DNA of 54,996 nt from Betaproteobacteria bacterium (GTDB taxonomy: Bacteria; Pseudomonadota; Gammaproteobacteria; Burkholderiales; Usitatibacteraceae). The notes beneath the pieces are model-generated. The model was not told the origin of the DNA. It was given only the letters and a program-made list of their open reading frames with translations, and searched no databases. Positions 17,449 to 25,653 of the stretch are shown in pieces. Location of the stretch: the NCBI GenBank assembly GCA_016720925.1, contig JADKJR010000011.1, positions 1-54,996 on the forward strand, in the 5' to 3' direction. Within the stretch, counting starts at the first letter, position 1. Each line of letters opens with the position of its first letter. The position numbers and the translations under genes are program-made.

Positions 17449-19137
17449 ATGACGCAACGCAGCCCGATAGGATTCAATACTTTTTTTGGCGTCCTGGGTT
17501 TGATCGCGCTGGGCGTGATGGGTGTGATGGGCAGTCCGGCAATTGCCACCACGCTCACCGTCACCAACCTCAACGACGCAGGCGCGGGTTCGCTGCGTGC
17601 CACCGTGGGTGCCGCCTTGGCCACCGATACGATTGTGTTCACACCCACTGGCACCATCGTGTTGGCCAGCCCCATCAGCATTGCCGTCCCAATCACTATC
17701 ACCGGTCCCGGCGCGAATTTGCTCACCATTTCCGGCAACAACGCGACGCGCATTTTCAATGTTTCCTCGATCGTCACCATTTCCGGCATGACGCTGCAAA
17801 ACGGTCTGGCCAACAGCGTTGCGTTGCGCGGCGGCGCCATCAGCAACACCGGTTCGCTTACGCTCGACAGCGTGGCATTGAAAGCGAATGTTGCGTACGA
17901 CGGAGGTGGCGCGATCTACAACGAGAGCGTCAGTGGCGCTACGGGGCAACTCAAGATCAGGAACAGCCAGCTCTCCGGTAATTCGATAAGCGATTTTGCG
18001 GGCATTGGCGGTGGCGCGATTCTCAGCACCAGCCTTGTCGGCACGGCGGCATCGGTCACCATTGTGAATTCCACCATCACCGGCAACAGCGCGAACGCTG
18101 GCGCGCTGGGCATGACCGGCGGCGGCGTCTATTTTGCGAACGGCGCGTTGAAGCTCGTCAATAGTACCGTGGCGGGTAACAATGCCGGAATTGCCGGCGG
18201 CGATATTCATCAGGCGAGCATTGCCGGCACCTCGCTCTCGCTACGAAATTCAATTGTCTCCGGCGGCGTGATCGCGGCTGCCGGCTATACGCCGGACGAC
18301 ATCGACATTTTCCAGCCGCTCACCGCGCCCATTGCTTCGCTCGGCTACAACATCGTCACCAATCGCTCTGCGGGCACGCCGTACGCTCCGACCGATGCAG
18401 CCAACGGTACCAACCCGCTGCTCGGTCCGCTCGCCGCAAACGGCGGCCCGACACAGACTCTGCTGCCCGGCGCGACGTCGCCCGCATTGGCATTTGTGCC
18501 GCTCGCATCGTGCGTGGATGACCTTGGCGCCGCCCTCGCGCGCGACCAGCGCGGTGTGCTCCGACAGGTCGGCGCAACAACCTGCGACGCAGGCGCCACC
18601 GAATCCATCCGCCTCGCCGCGGTGCAATCACGCAAACGCCATGGCGGAATTGACCGCGATCTTCTCGTTGATCGCACCGCGCCAATAAATGGCAGTCTGA
18701 CGGTAGAACCACGCAGCATTGGTTCGGGACACCAGATCGTATACCAGTTCAACGGGCCTCTCGGCCTGCCGGGAACCGCCAGTGTCGTCGGTTCGAACGC
18801 GCTTCCCATCGGTAACGCGGCAACCGTCGTGAACCCCGGCAACAACAATGAAATCATCGTCACTCTCACCGGCATTCCCGACAATAAGCGCGGCACCGTT
18901 ACGCTCAATACCGCGGGCAGTCTCGTGTCGACAATTCCGGTTTCGATGGGATTCCTGGTGGGCGACATCAACAGCTCGCGCGCGGTCAACGCGAGCGACA
19001 TCAGCGGTATCAAATCACGATTGGGCTTGGCTGCAAGCGCATCCAGCTTCAAGATGGATGTCAATGTGTCGGGCACGATAGACCCTGCCGATATCTCCGC
19101 GGTCAAGGCGCGGTCGGGATTGGTGTTGGCACCGTAA
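17449..19137 (+). CDS. Secreted beta-helix protein (choice-of-anchor-Q-like) with dockerin-like C-terminus
   Basis: 562 residues from ATG 17449 (GGAAG seven bases before); an upstream in-frame GTG at 17389 lacks support. Signal peptide is about 1-33. TLTVTNLNDAGAGSLRATV opens a right-handed beta-helix with many short Asn/Ser-rich turns (about 35-300). NPLLGPLAANGGPTQTLLPG is a choice-of-anchor-Q-type segment. The last 170 residues are the SRKRHGG module and two dockerin-like EF-hands (GDINSSRAVNASDI, MDVNVSGTIDPADI) shared with the proteins at 1-2142 and 4446-7568. Likely extracellular. Its proximity to the collar genes suggests surface display or ligand recognition. Confidence 0.75.
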   Translation: MTQRSPIGFNTFFGVLGLIALGVMGVMGSPAIATTLTVTNLNDAGAGSLRATVGAALATDTIVFTPTGTIVLASPISIAVPITITGPGANLLTISGNNATRIFNVSSIVTISGMTLQNGLANSVALRGGAISNTGSLTLDSVALKANVAYDGGGAIYNESVSGATGQLKIRNSQLSGNSISDFAGIGGGAILSTSLVGTAASVTIVNSTITGNSANAGALGMTGGGVYFANGALKLVNSTVAGNNAGIAGGDIHQASIAGTSLSLRNSIVSGGVIAAAGYTPDDIDIFQPLTAPIASLGYNIVTNRSAGTPYAPTDAANGTNPLLGPLAANGGPTQTLLPGATSPALAFVPLASCVDDLGAALARDQRGVLRQVGATTCDAGATESIRLAAVQSRKRHGGIDRDLLVDRTAPINGSLTVEPRSIGSGHQIVYQFNGPLGLPGTASVVGSNALPIGNAATVVNPGNNNEIIVTLTGIPDNKRGTVTLNTAGSLVSTIPVSMGFLVGDINSSRAVNASDISGIKSRLGLAASASSFKMDVNVSGTIDPADISAVKARSGLVLAP

Positions 19138-19471
19138 TAGTGAGATTTGCACTGCCACTCTGGCAGAGCAGGTTGCCCCCGGTGCGCCATATCTGCGGCG
19201 ACATTGTGAACTGATTCGTCAAACGCGTCCGCGTATCGGTACTGATGCTGGCTGCCGGAAAAGATCGGCACAAGGAACGCTGCGTGACCGAAACCGCGCG
19301 GTCGATGGAATGAAGAAGTGACTTGTCCCGGGATGCTTTCGTCCCCTGAGATGACCGTGGGCGTAGACGACCACTACCGTGCGGTCGATATTTCTTGAAT
19401 CTTCACACAGGCGCACGTAATTTTCCTTTCCGCTTGTTCCTGGCACCTGCGACAGCGCATGGGCCCAGCAT
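19138..19471. other. Intergenic region without recognised content
   Basis: Between convergent genes (stops at 19137 and 19472). A small TGCCACTCTGGCA hairpin lies near 19152. No gene, RNA or repeat family member was recognised. Confidence 0.3.
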
Positions 19472-20617
19472 TCATTTGAAAAATGCCTTCGCCGCCAACT
19501 CGCCAATCTGCTTTCCCATCGCGGCGCCGACTTGTCCGGAAGTCCGGTAGTGCACGCCGTCGTAGATGCGCGCCAGTTGTACTTCCATCACAAGATCGCC
19601 GAGGCGTGTCCATGTGCGTGTGGCGCCCGCCGCCGTCGGGCTGCTGGTGGTGATTGGCGGCGTGGGCCCGTTACCGATCTCCGCTTCAAGCACGCCGCTA
19701 AGCGAGCCGCAGACAATGCAGTGCGCGCAAGGGTACTCCGGATGCATCGGCGTATCGATGAACGGTGTCCAGCCGGCGTCGCGCGTGGTGGCGTCGTTAC
19801 CGTCGATGTCGGCATTGCGGATCGCGGTAATCGGGCGCCAGAAGTTGTAGGTGTACTTGGCGTCGAATATGGCGATCATCGAATCATCCATTGCCACGCC
19901 GGCGGCGGCCAGCAGTCGCGCGTTGTGCGTCACGTCGTGACCGGGTGCTACGGCAACAGAGCGCACAATGGGCCAATAGATCACCGGCATGGTCGCCTCC
20001 CAGAATCGCGCAATGTCGGTTTGCTCCTTGGTGCGCTGGGTACTGTTGGCCCCGCCCATTGCCTTGACCTCGTTGAAATCCCGTGCCCAGGTTTCACTGT
20101 TTAACGCCGGCGGCGGACCGGGCCGAAATTGCTGCGGGCTGGTCATGACCCACGGCTTGCGCAAAGCCACAGCTTGCGCAACCGGAATGATGGTTGGCAC
20201 ATAGTGACCCGCGGTGGTGTGTGGCCGGTAAGCATCGGGGATGGAAAAGGCAGTGGCGTCGCTCGCCCGCAGCGCAAGAACGGCAGCGGCCGCTTTTTCA
20301 CCGACGGTAATGCCGTCGGTCTTGGCCGCGCTTTCGGGCACCAGCGCCAGCGCGGTCTGGTATGCGGCCTCGGTAGCGGCCAGTTGTGCCGGCACGGACT
20401 TGGAAAGAATTCCGCGCGTCGCCGCTGCAACGGCTGCGTCCACCGATGCGCCAGGTGCCGCTTCAATGCTGGTGCGGAATGGCGCATGGCGCTTGGTAAT
20501 CGCATTGACTGCTTCATAAACGGCCACCTGCGTATTCGCCATCAAAAAAATATCTTGCGTATCTTGGGCGCATTTTTGATGTAGGTCAATTTCCCGACCG
20601 GCTCGACCAGAAATCAT
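19472..20617 (-). CDS. Vanadium haloperoxidase-like/PAP2-superfamily protein, N-terminus short
   Basis: 381 residues. VYEAVNAIT, FWRP with KYTYNFWRP, HPEYPCAHC (the P-x-x-H motif with the acid/base histidine) and ARIYDGVHYR (Arg and His that hold vanadate or phosphate) lie in the family order. Members oxidise halides or remove phosphates. Relatives carry a signal peptide and about 50 more residues before VYEAVNA. Here the start context (MISGRAGREIDLHQKCA) looks unnatural, so the 5' end may be lost or frameshifted near 20540. The usual PSGH is PCAH. Substrate unknown. Confidence 0.65.
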   Translation of the reverse strand: MISGRAGREIDLHQKCAQDTQDIFLMANTQVAVYEAVNAITKRHAPFRTSIEAAPGASVDAAVAAATRGILSKSVPAQLAATEAAYQTALALVPESAAKTDGITVGEKAAAAVLALRASDATAFSIPDAYRPHTTAGHYVPTIIPVAQAVALRKPWVMTSPQQFRPGPPPALNSETWARDFNEVKAMGGANSTQRTKEQTDIARFWEATMPVIYWPIVRSVAVAPGHDVTHNARLLAAAGVAMDDSMIAIFDAKYTYNFWRPITAIRNADIDGNDATTRDAGWTPFIDTPMHPEYPCAHCIVCGSLSGVLEAEIGNGPTPPITTSSPTAAGATRTWTRLGDLVMEVQLARIYDGVHYRTSGQVGAAMGKQIGELAAKAFFK

Positions 20618-20737
20618 TTATGCTGACAGCAGCGTAACGACTCTCGACCATTGCCAGTCGAGTATGTGGGCTGATCTTTGCGCCAAGTGCTAGTTTCATT
20701 TGACGTACCGTGAGCCACGCCATTCCGAGGAGTCGCC

Positions 20738-21472
20738 ATGCTGACACCGACCGCTGCAACGGAGGAAGAATCCGGACACCAGCACGCTTTTCACGTGCCG
20801 CAGGCAGCCGGACTGCAGGCATCCCGCATCACGCGGCGCGGCGTCCTCGCTGCATCAATGGCATGGGCCGGCGCAGCACTCACAGGTGGCATCGCACCTG
20901 CGTTCGGCAAGAAGCCCGAGCTGCGCCAAACCGCGGAAGATGCACTCGGGCCGTTCTACCCCCTCACCGTTCCCGCCGACCAGGACTTTGATCTCACCGT
21001 TGTGGCGGGAAGAGACGGCCGCGCGCAGGGGCAACTGTTGTATGTGAGTGGCCGCGTGCTGAATACGCGTGGCGAGCCGGTCGCCGATGCGGTGATCGAA
21101 CTCTGGCAGGCCAATGCCTTCGGACGCTACGCGCACCCTGGCGACAACAACCGCGCACCGCTCGATCCCAATTTTCAGGGCTACGCCAAAATCCGCGCCG
21201 GTGCCGATGGCAGCTATGGTTTCAAAACCATCAAGCCGGGCGCATACGAAGGCCGCACCGCGCACATTCATTTCGACGTGACGGGGAAAAATACCCGCTT
21301 GATCACGCAGATGTATTTCGAGGGCGACGCGAGAAACGACACGGACGGCCTGTTGAAGCGCCGCTCGCCAGAATCCAGAAAGACCCTCATTTCTCGATAT
21401 GGCAAGCCGTCGGGGCAGCAGGAAAGCAATGCACTGGTGGCGCTGTGGGATATCGTGCTGGCGTCGGGATGA
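20738..21472 (+). CDS. Intradiol ring-cleavage dioxygenase-like protein with Tat signal
   Basis: 244 residues; ATG preceded by GAGGAG. A twin-arginine signal (ITRRGVLAASMAW) lies at about 30-55. The core resembles the protocatechuate 3,4-dioxygenase beta chain: TEDALGPFYP-like start (AEDALGPFYPL), GEPVADAVIELWQANAFGRYAHPGD with a Tyr ligand, and RTAHIHFDV with the His ligands for Fe(III). Export is unusual for a catechol dioxygenase, but exported intradiol-like enzymes are known. No other ring-cleavage pathway gene is near. Possibly acts on aromatic or lignin-derived compounds outside the cytoplasm. Confidence 0.75.
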   Translation: MLTPTAATEEESGHQHAFHVPQAAGLQASRITRRGVLAASMAWAGAALTGGIAPAFGKKPELRQTAEDALGPFYPLTVPADQDFDLTVVAGRDGRAQGQLLYVSGRVLNTRGEPVADAVIELWQANAFGRYAHPGDNNRAPLDPNFQGYAKIRAGADGSYGFKTIKPGAYEGRTAHIHFDVTGKNTRLITQMYFEGDARNDTDGLLKRRSPESRKTLISRYGKPSGQQESNALVALWDIVLASG

Positions 21473-21550
21473 TGGGGGCGCACACGTAGCCTCGATGTCG
21501 CTGCCCGGCATTGAAGAGCATGGCGGGATCGCGTACCGGCGGAGGCTAAT

Positions 21551-21895
21551 TCATGCGGTCGCTTCTCCGCCCTCCGGCCCCCAGAATACAACCCATGTCG
21601 AAAAATCGTCCGTGAAGTTTTCGAAACGATGGACGACGCCCGCTTCGACAAACAGAACATCATTGGCTTTGAATGTGCGCCGCTCATCGCCCTTCACAAA
21701 TTCGCCGGATCCGCTGACAATGATGTAGAGCTCGTCCTGCGTATGCGGCTGTTGCGCATCCTGGCCGCGCGGCGCGTACAGGCCCACGCGCATGCTTCCA
21801 TGGCGCAAAGGGTAATCAAAGCGCTTGCCATCGGTGCGTGCGGCGATCGCCTCTTCCACGCTCGCGAGCGAAAATTTCCAGTCGGTTCCAGCCAT
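21551..21895 (-). CDS. Cupin-domain protein
   Basis: 114 residues from ATG 21895, chosen for the strong GGAGAG eight bases before; an in-frame ATG at 21919 is less likely. Cupin motif 1 is PHTQDELYIIVSGSGEFVKGD with metal ligands His/Glu. Motif 2 is EAGVVHRFENF with the final His. Single-domain cupins bind metal and serve as small dioxygenases, isomerases or sensors. The function is not predictable. It converges on the dioxygenase gene and lies 47 bp after the DUF1579-like gene on its own strand. Confidence 0.7.
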   Translation of the reverse strand: MAGTDWKFSLASVEEAIAARTDGKRFDYPLRHGSMRVGLYAPRGQDAQQPHTQDELYIIVSGSGEFVKGDERRTFKANDVLFVEAGVVHRFENFTDDFSTWVVFWGPEGGEATA

Positions 21896-21942
21896 GCGAT
21901 TTCTCTCCAGAAAAACCATGCAGATACTCTACACATAACCGA

Positions 21943-22431
21943 TCAATCCGGTTCCCGCGCGAAATTCATGATCCAGTTGGTTTCCCATGTTGCGCCAGCG
22001 TCGACAGAGAATGCCTGCTCCCAGCGTGGCCTGTCCGGTTCAGGCATGGTCCACAGGAAACGCACCCGAATCGGCCGTTCGTCCAGCGTGTCGTCCGCGT
22101 AGAACGTGCCAACGCCTTTTTCAAAATGCCCGACAACCGGTGCGTCGAGTGTGCCCGGATGCCGGCCATCGAGCCACCAGATTGACCATTGCCCGGTTTC
22201 ATCGTTGAACGAACGCAGGGTCACCGCGCGGTAAGCGCCGCCCGGCAGGTCGAGCGTGTTGTCGTCGAGATTGCCGATGCCACCCAGAATTTTCTGCACG
22301 ACCGATGTGCCCGTGAATTCAATCCACTCATTGCAACCGACGAGGCGCAAGTTCAGCCTGCGGTGCGCGACGCGCCAGCGCCCGATGAAAAAATCGAAGT
22401 CGCCGGCACTTGATTGGGTCGTTGGCGTCAT
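21943..22431 (-). CDS. DUF1579-like protein (cytoplasmic copy)
   Basis: 162 residues beginning DFDFFIGRWRVAHRRLN and containing WIEFTGTSVVQKILGGIGNLDDN and YRAVTLRSFNDETGQWSIWW, the lipocalin-like beta pattern of DUF1579-type proteins. Its ATG overlaps the stop of the preceding gene by four bases (ATGA), so the pair is translationally coupled. The upstream partner is a secreted paralogue. Function unknown; a ligand-binding role is suggested only by the fold. Confidence 0.6.
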   Translation of the reverse strand: MTPTTQSSAGDFDFFIGRWRVAHRRLNLRLVGCNEWIEFTGTSVVQKILGGIGNLDDNTLDLPGGAYRAVTLRSFNDETGQWSIWWLDGRHPGTLDAPVVGHFEKGVGTFYADDTLDERPIRVRFLWTMPEPDRPRWEQAFSVDAGATWETNWIMNFAREPD

Positions 22432-23042
22432 TTGACGGCCTTGCCATTTTCATCGACGCGCTCGAACCGCATCTTCCATGTCAGCATCCAGGTTTTCCCG
22501 CCATCTTGCGAGTCGAGCGCCTCCCACGTCACCTCGTTTTTCGAGATACGCCGCCATACTCCGCGCGCAAGAAAGGTCTTGCCGTCGATGACCTCCGAGG
22601 CAGTCCACGTGCCGACGCCGTCGACAAATCGGCCATGTGCCGGCAGTTGCAGCACGCCCGTGCCCGCCGAGACCCAGGCGTCGGACCAGGTGCGTTTTTC
22701 GCGGTCAAAGGTCCGCATGGCACTGCCGAATGGCTCGCCCTTGTCGTTTCGCAGCTCTTCCACGCTGACAAGCCCGTCAAGCAGCGTGAAGAATTTCGCC
22801 TTTGTCTGAAACTCGATCCATTCTTCGCGGCCGCTGCCCGGCTCTTTCATTTTTCGATTGGACACGCGCCAGTTGCCGTCGAGAAAGGTAAATCCTTCCG
22901 CTTCGGTAGGATAGGCACCAGGAATTTTGTTCGCTGCGGCAGATTGGCTGGACATAACGGTAACGGCTCCCATGAAAATGGCCGCAATGATGCCGGCGCG
23001 GATTGAAAAGAAAGATGTGTTGGTTGCATTTGGATGCAGCAT
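22428..23042 (-). CDS. DUF1579-like protein (exported copy)
   Basis: 204 residues from ATG 23042 (GGGAG seven bases before). Signal peptide is about 1-38 (FFSIRAGIIAAIFMGAVTVM...SQSAAA). The mature part reads FTFLDGNWRVSNRKMKE...EEWIEFQTKAKFFTLLDGLVSVEEL and parallels the downstream gene. The promoter region holds a 25-bp operator-like palindrome shared with the divergent YafY-type regulator gene, so the regulator probably controls this pair. Confidence 0.65.
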   Translation of the reverse strand: MLHPNATNTSFFSIRAGIIAAIFMGAVTVMSSQSAAANKIPGAYPTEAEGFTFLDGNWRVSNRKMKEPGSGREEWIEFQTKAKFFTLLDGLVSVEELRNDKGEPFGSAMRTFDREKRTWSDAWVSAGTGVLQLPAHGRFVDGVGTWTASEVIDGKTFLARGVWRRISKNEVTWEALDSQDGGKTWMLTWKMRFERVDENGKAVK

Positions 23043-23084
23043 GCGGACTCCCGTTTGATTGGTGAGCGTGCAGCATAAAGCGCG

Positions 23085-23109
23085 ATACATGACACCGGAT
23101 GTCATGTAT
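23085..23109. promoter_or_regulatory. Operator palindrome between DUF1579 pair and YafY-type regulator
   Basis: ATACATGACA (23085-23094) and TGTCATGTAT (23100-23109) are perfect complements with five bases between. It lies 18 bp before the regulator start and 43 bp before the divergent start. The size and symmetry fit a dimeric regulator site. Confidence 0.65.
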
Positions 23110-23126
23110 TACTGGTACGATGAAAA

Positions 23127-24107
23127 ATGCGTGCCAGCCGGTTACTGTCGATCATGATGTTGCTGCAGACGCGCGGCCGCATGAGCGCGCCGGTGCTTGC
23201 CGCCGAATTGGAGGTGTCGGTGCGAACTATCCTGCGCGATATCGACCAGCTTTCGGCGGCGGGCGTGCCGGTGTGGTCAGACCGCGGGCGAGACGGCGGC
23301 TTTCAGCTACGCGAGGGTTGGAGTACCGATTTGACCGGGCTCACCCAACCCGAAGCGCAGGCACTGTTTCTGGCAGGCCTTCCCGCCGCCGCCACTGAAC
23401 TGGGATTGGGCAGCGCCTCGGCGTCGGCGCGCCTCAAGATGCTAACGGCGGTTCCCATATCGCTGCGCGAGAACGCCTTGCGCGTCGGCGCGCGATTGCA
23501 CATCGACCCCATCGATTGGTATCGTGCCGCCACACCGCCGGTGCATTTGCAGGCGGTGGCGAACGCGGTCTGGCATCAGCGCGTGCTGCGGATTCGCTAC
23601 GAGAGCTGGAACGGGACGAAAGATCGCATCATCAAGCCGCTTGGCCTGGTGCTCAAGGCGGGTATCTGGTATGTGGCGGCGCTGGCCGATGCAAACAAGC
23701 CGCCTCGCACCTACCGGCTCTCCAGTATTCAAAAGCTGGATGTGCAGCCCGGCACGTTTCGCTATCCCCGCAAATTCAACTTGGCGAGCTTCTGGCAGGC
23801 CGCCACCGAGCGGTTCGAAGCGGAAATCTACCGCGGTACCGCAACGGTTCGCGTGAACCCGCTCGGCATGAAACGCCTCGTCTCGCTCAGCGCGGCTGTA
23901 AGCGAGGCCGCGGCCCTCGCCACTGCCGACGCCGGGAAAAAGAACTGGTCACGTCTCAATATGCCGATCGAATCGATCGAGCATGCGGCGCACCAGTTGC
24001 TCGGTATCGGCGCGGATATTGAAGTACTGGCGCCCGTCGGATTGCGTGACCGCATCCAGGAACTGATTCACGCGACTGCGGCGTTGTACGCTGCGCGTGC
24101 CGATTGA
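23127..24107 (+). CDS. YafY-type transcriptional regulator (HTH_11 + WYL)
   Basis: 326 residues. The N-terminal winged helix is LLSIMMLLQTRGRMSAPVLAAELEVSVRTILRDIDQL (about 5-42). A WYL domain (about 135-215) reads VLRIRYESW...KPLGLVLKAGIWYVAALAD with the Arg/Tyr ligand-binding pattern, and a WCX extension leads to the C-terminus. WYL regulators sense small ligands or nucleic acid. The 25-bp palindrome just upstream suggests autoregulation and control of the divergent DUF1579-like pair. Confidence 0.85.
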   Translation: MRASRLLSIMMLLQTRGRMSAPVLAAELEVSVRTILRDIDQLSAAGVPVWSDRGRDGGFQLREGWSTDLTGLTQPEAQALFLAGLPAAATELGLGSASASARLKMLTAVPISLRENALRVGARLHIDPIDWYRAATPPVHLQAVANAVWHQRVLRIRYESWNGTKDRIIKPLGLVLKAGIWYVAALADANKPPRTYRLSSIQKLDVQPGTFRYPRKFNLASFWQAATERFEAEIYRGTATVRVNPLGMKRLVSLSAAVSEAAALATADAGKKNWSRLNMPIESIEHAAHQLLGIGADIEVLAPVGLRDRIQELIHATAALYAARAD

Positions 24108-24193
24108 CCCGTCGCAATCTGGCAGGATCCAAGCGACAGCTCTTCGTTGAATGGAAAAACGGGCAAGGAGCATTCTGCGTTGCCGCGGAACTG

Positions 24194-25438
24194 TTATCGC
24201 GCCTCGAGCAGTGAATCCAGTTCGCCGCTGGCAAACACCGAAGCCGGCGCCTCCAGTTTTATCGCCGCGGGCGCGCGACCGCCGCCCCTCAGTTTTGGCC
24301 CTTGTGGCGCGGCGAAAGCCTGCTCATTCATGGCCAGCGACACCTTCGACCCGTCGCTACCGGCGAGTTCAATCCCGCCTGTATTGACGCGGACATAGGT
24401 GCCCAATTCCCGCGCGCTGTTCGCCTCCGGCGCGTGGACGATATCGAAATCGGTGCCGCGGATGCCAATGGTGGCGACAGGCGTTTTGAAGCGCACCGCG
24501 TCCGGCCGGGACTTGCCGACCAAACCGGTCACGTAGCGGATCGCGCCGATCACAAGTTCGATGGAGTGATTCAGTTTGTCGAATGCGCCCGCGTTTTCGA
24601 CCCGCGTCAAAATGACTTTGGTGCCGGGTCGCACCAGCAACTTCGCGCCGTCGTCGAGTTGCACCACCACCGTTGCACCGGCAGCGGTCGATATCGTATC
24701 CCCCTCCCGCAATGCATCGCCTGAACCAATCGCGATCGATTTGTTGGCGCGTGTCACCGACACTTCGCCTTGCAATCGCTGGACGGCACCGGCCTTCACG
24801 GATCCGGTTTTCGGCCCGGCTGGCGAGTCAATTGCTTGCGACGGCTGTGACGCGCTGCCAATCGATACCGAATCATCCAGTGCCACCACTACAACTCGTC
24901 GATTCACCATCGCATGCGGATTGGCACTGTCGCGCGGATCGCTGCTGCCTTTGCCAATCGCCGCTAGCCGCGCCACGTTCACACCGGCATTGCTCACCAG
25001 AAACTGCTTCACATTCTGCGCGCGCTGCTCGGACAAACGCAGATTCACCTGCGGATCACCGACCGCATCGGTGTGCCCCTCGATGCGAAAGCGCCGTCCC
25101 GCGAGCGCGGGCGCGTTCATCGCGGAACCGAGCCTGGCCAACAACTCGCGGCTTTCCGCACTGATTTTCGCCGACGCAAATTCAAACTGCACGGATAAGT
25201 TCAGCTGCCCCGTCGCGGGTGCGGCGGGCGCGGCTGGCTTGCTGCCGAGGCTTCGCATCCGAATGCCGCTGGCGGTTCCCGGCGCTTGCTTCGCGACCAG
25301 CGCATCGACCATTTCATCCACTGAAGGCTCGGTCGCCGCGGCGGAAGGGACACAGTTGCTCGCGGCCAGCAATACGCAGATTGCCAGCAGGAAACGAAAT
25401 CGAATGTGCGAGGTCGGCTTGTGGCTGATATGGCTCAT
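24194..25438 (-). CDS. OmpA-like/FecR-domain fusion protein
   Basis: 414 residues. The N-terminal signal has a lipobox-like AASNC near 29. An OmpA C-terminal peptidoglycan-binding domain (about 80-190) carries FEFASAKIS, IEGHTDAVGD, LSEQRAQNVKQFL and VNRRVVV. A FecR domain (about 220-350) reads EVSVTRANKSIAIGSGDALREGDTI...VQLDDGAKLLVRPGTKV...TPVATIGIRGTDFD. The first domain would hold it to the cell wall and the second is a beta-sandwich of unclear ligand. No sigma factor or TonB receptor gene is near, so a FecI/FecR circuit is not supported. Confidence 0.75.
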   Translation of the reverse strand: MSHISHKPTSHIRFRFLLAICVLLAASNCVPSAAATEPSVDEMVDALVAKQAPGTASGIRMRSLGSKPAAPAAPATGQLNLSVQFEFASAKISAESRELLARLGSAMNAPALAGRRFRIEGHTDAVGDPQVNLRLSEQRAQNVKQFLVSNAGVNVARLAAIGKGSSDPRDSANPHAMVNRRVVVVALDDSVSIGSASQPSQAIDSPAGPKTGSVKAGAVQRLQGEVSVTRANKSIAIGSGDALREGDTISTAAGATVVVQLDDGAKLLVRPGTKVILTRVENAGAFDKLNHSIELVIGAIRYVTGLVGKSRPDAVRFKTPVATIGIRGTDFDIVHAPEANSARELGTYVRVNTGGIELAGSDGSKVSLAMNEQAFAAPQGPKLRGGGRAPAAIKLEAPASVFASGELDSLLEAR

Positions 25439-25653
25439 GTGGCAATTCTAGCCCTGAAGAGGAGATGGCGAAAGTCGAGTACCCGGAGGCGACCGGCAAG
25501 CCGAGCCACATTGAAGACTGGCGCAAATGAGGAGCACGGGTACATTGCGCGACAAATCGAAACGGGCCCCGACTGCGCATCGCCGCATACTGGTTACAGG
25601 CTGGCTGTCGCGTGCGATGATCCCGCTGTCATCACCCGATAACCAAGGCATCC

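Noticed and set aside
16819..18210. 463-residue frame antisense to the collar 3 and beta-helix genes
   Set aside because: Composition is repetitive Arg/Gly/Asp, and it is the shadow of a GC-rich coding strand with clear family matches on the plus strand.
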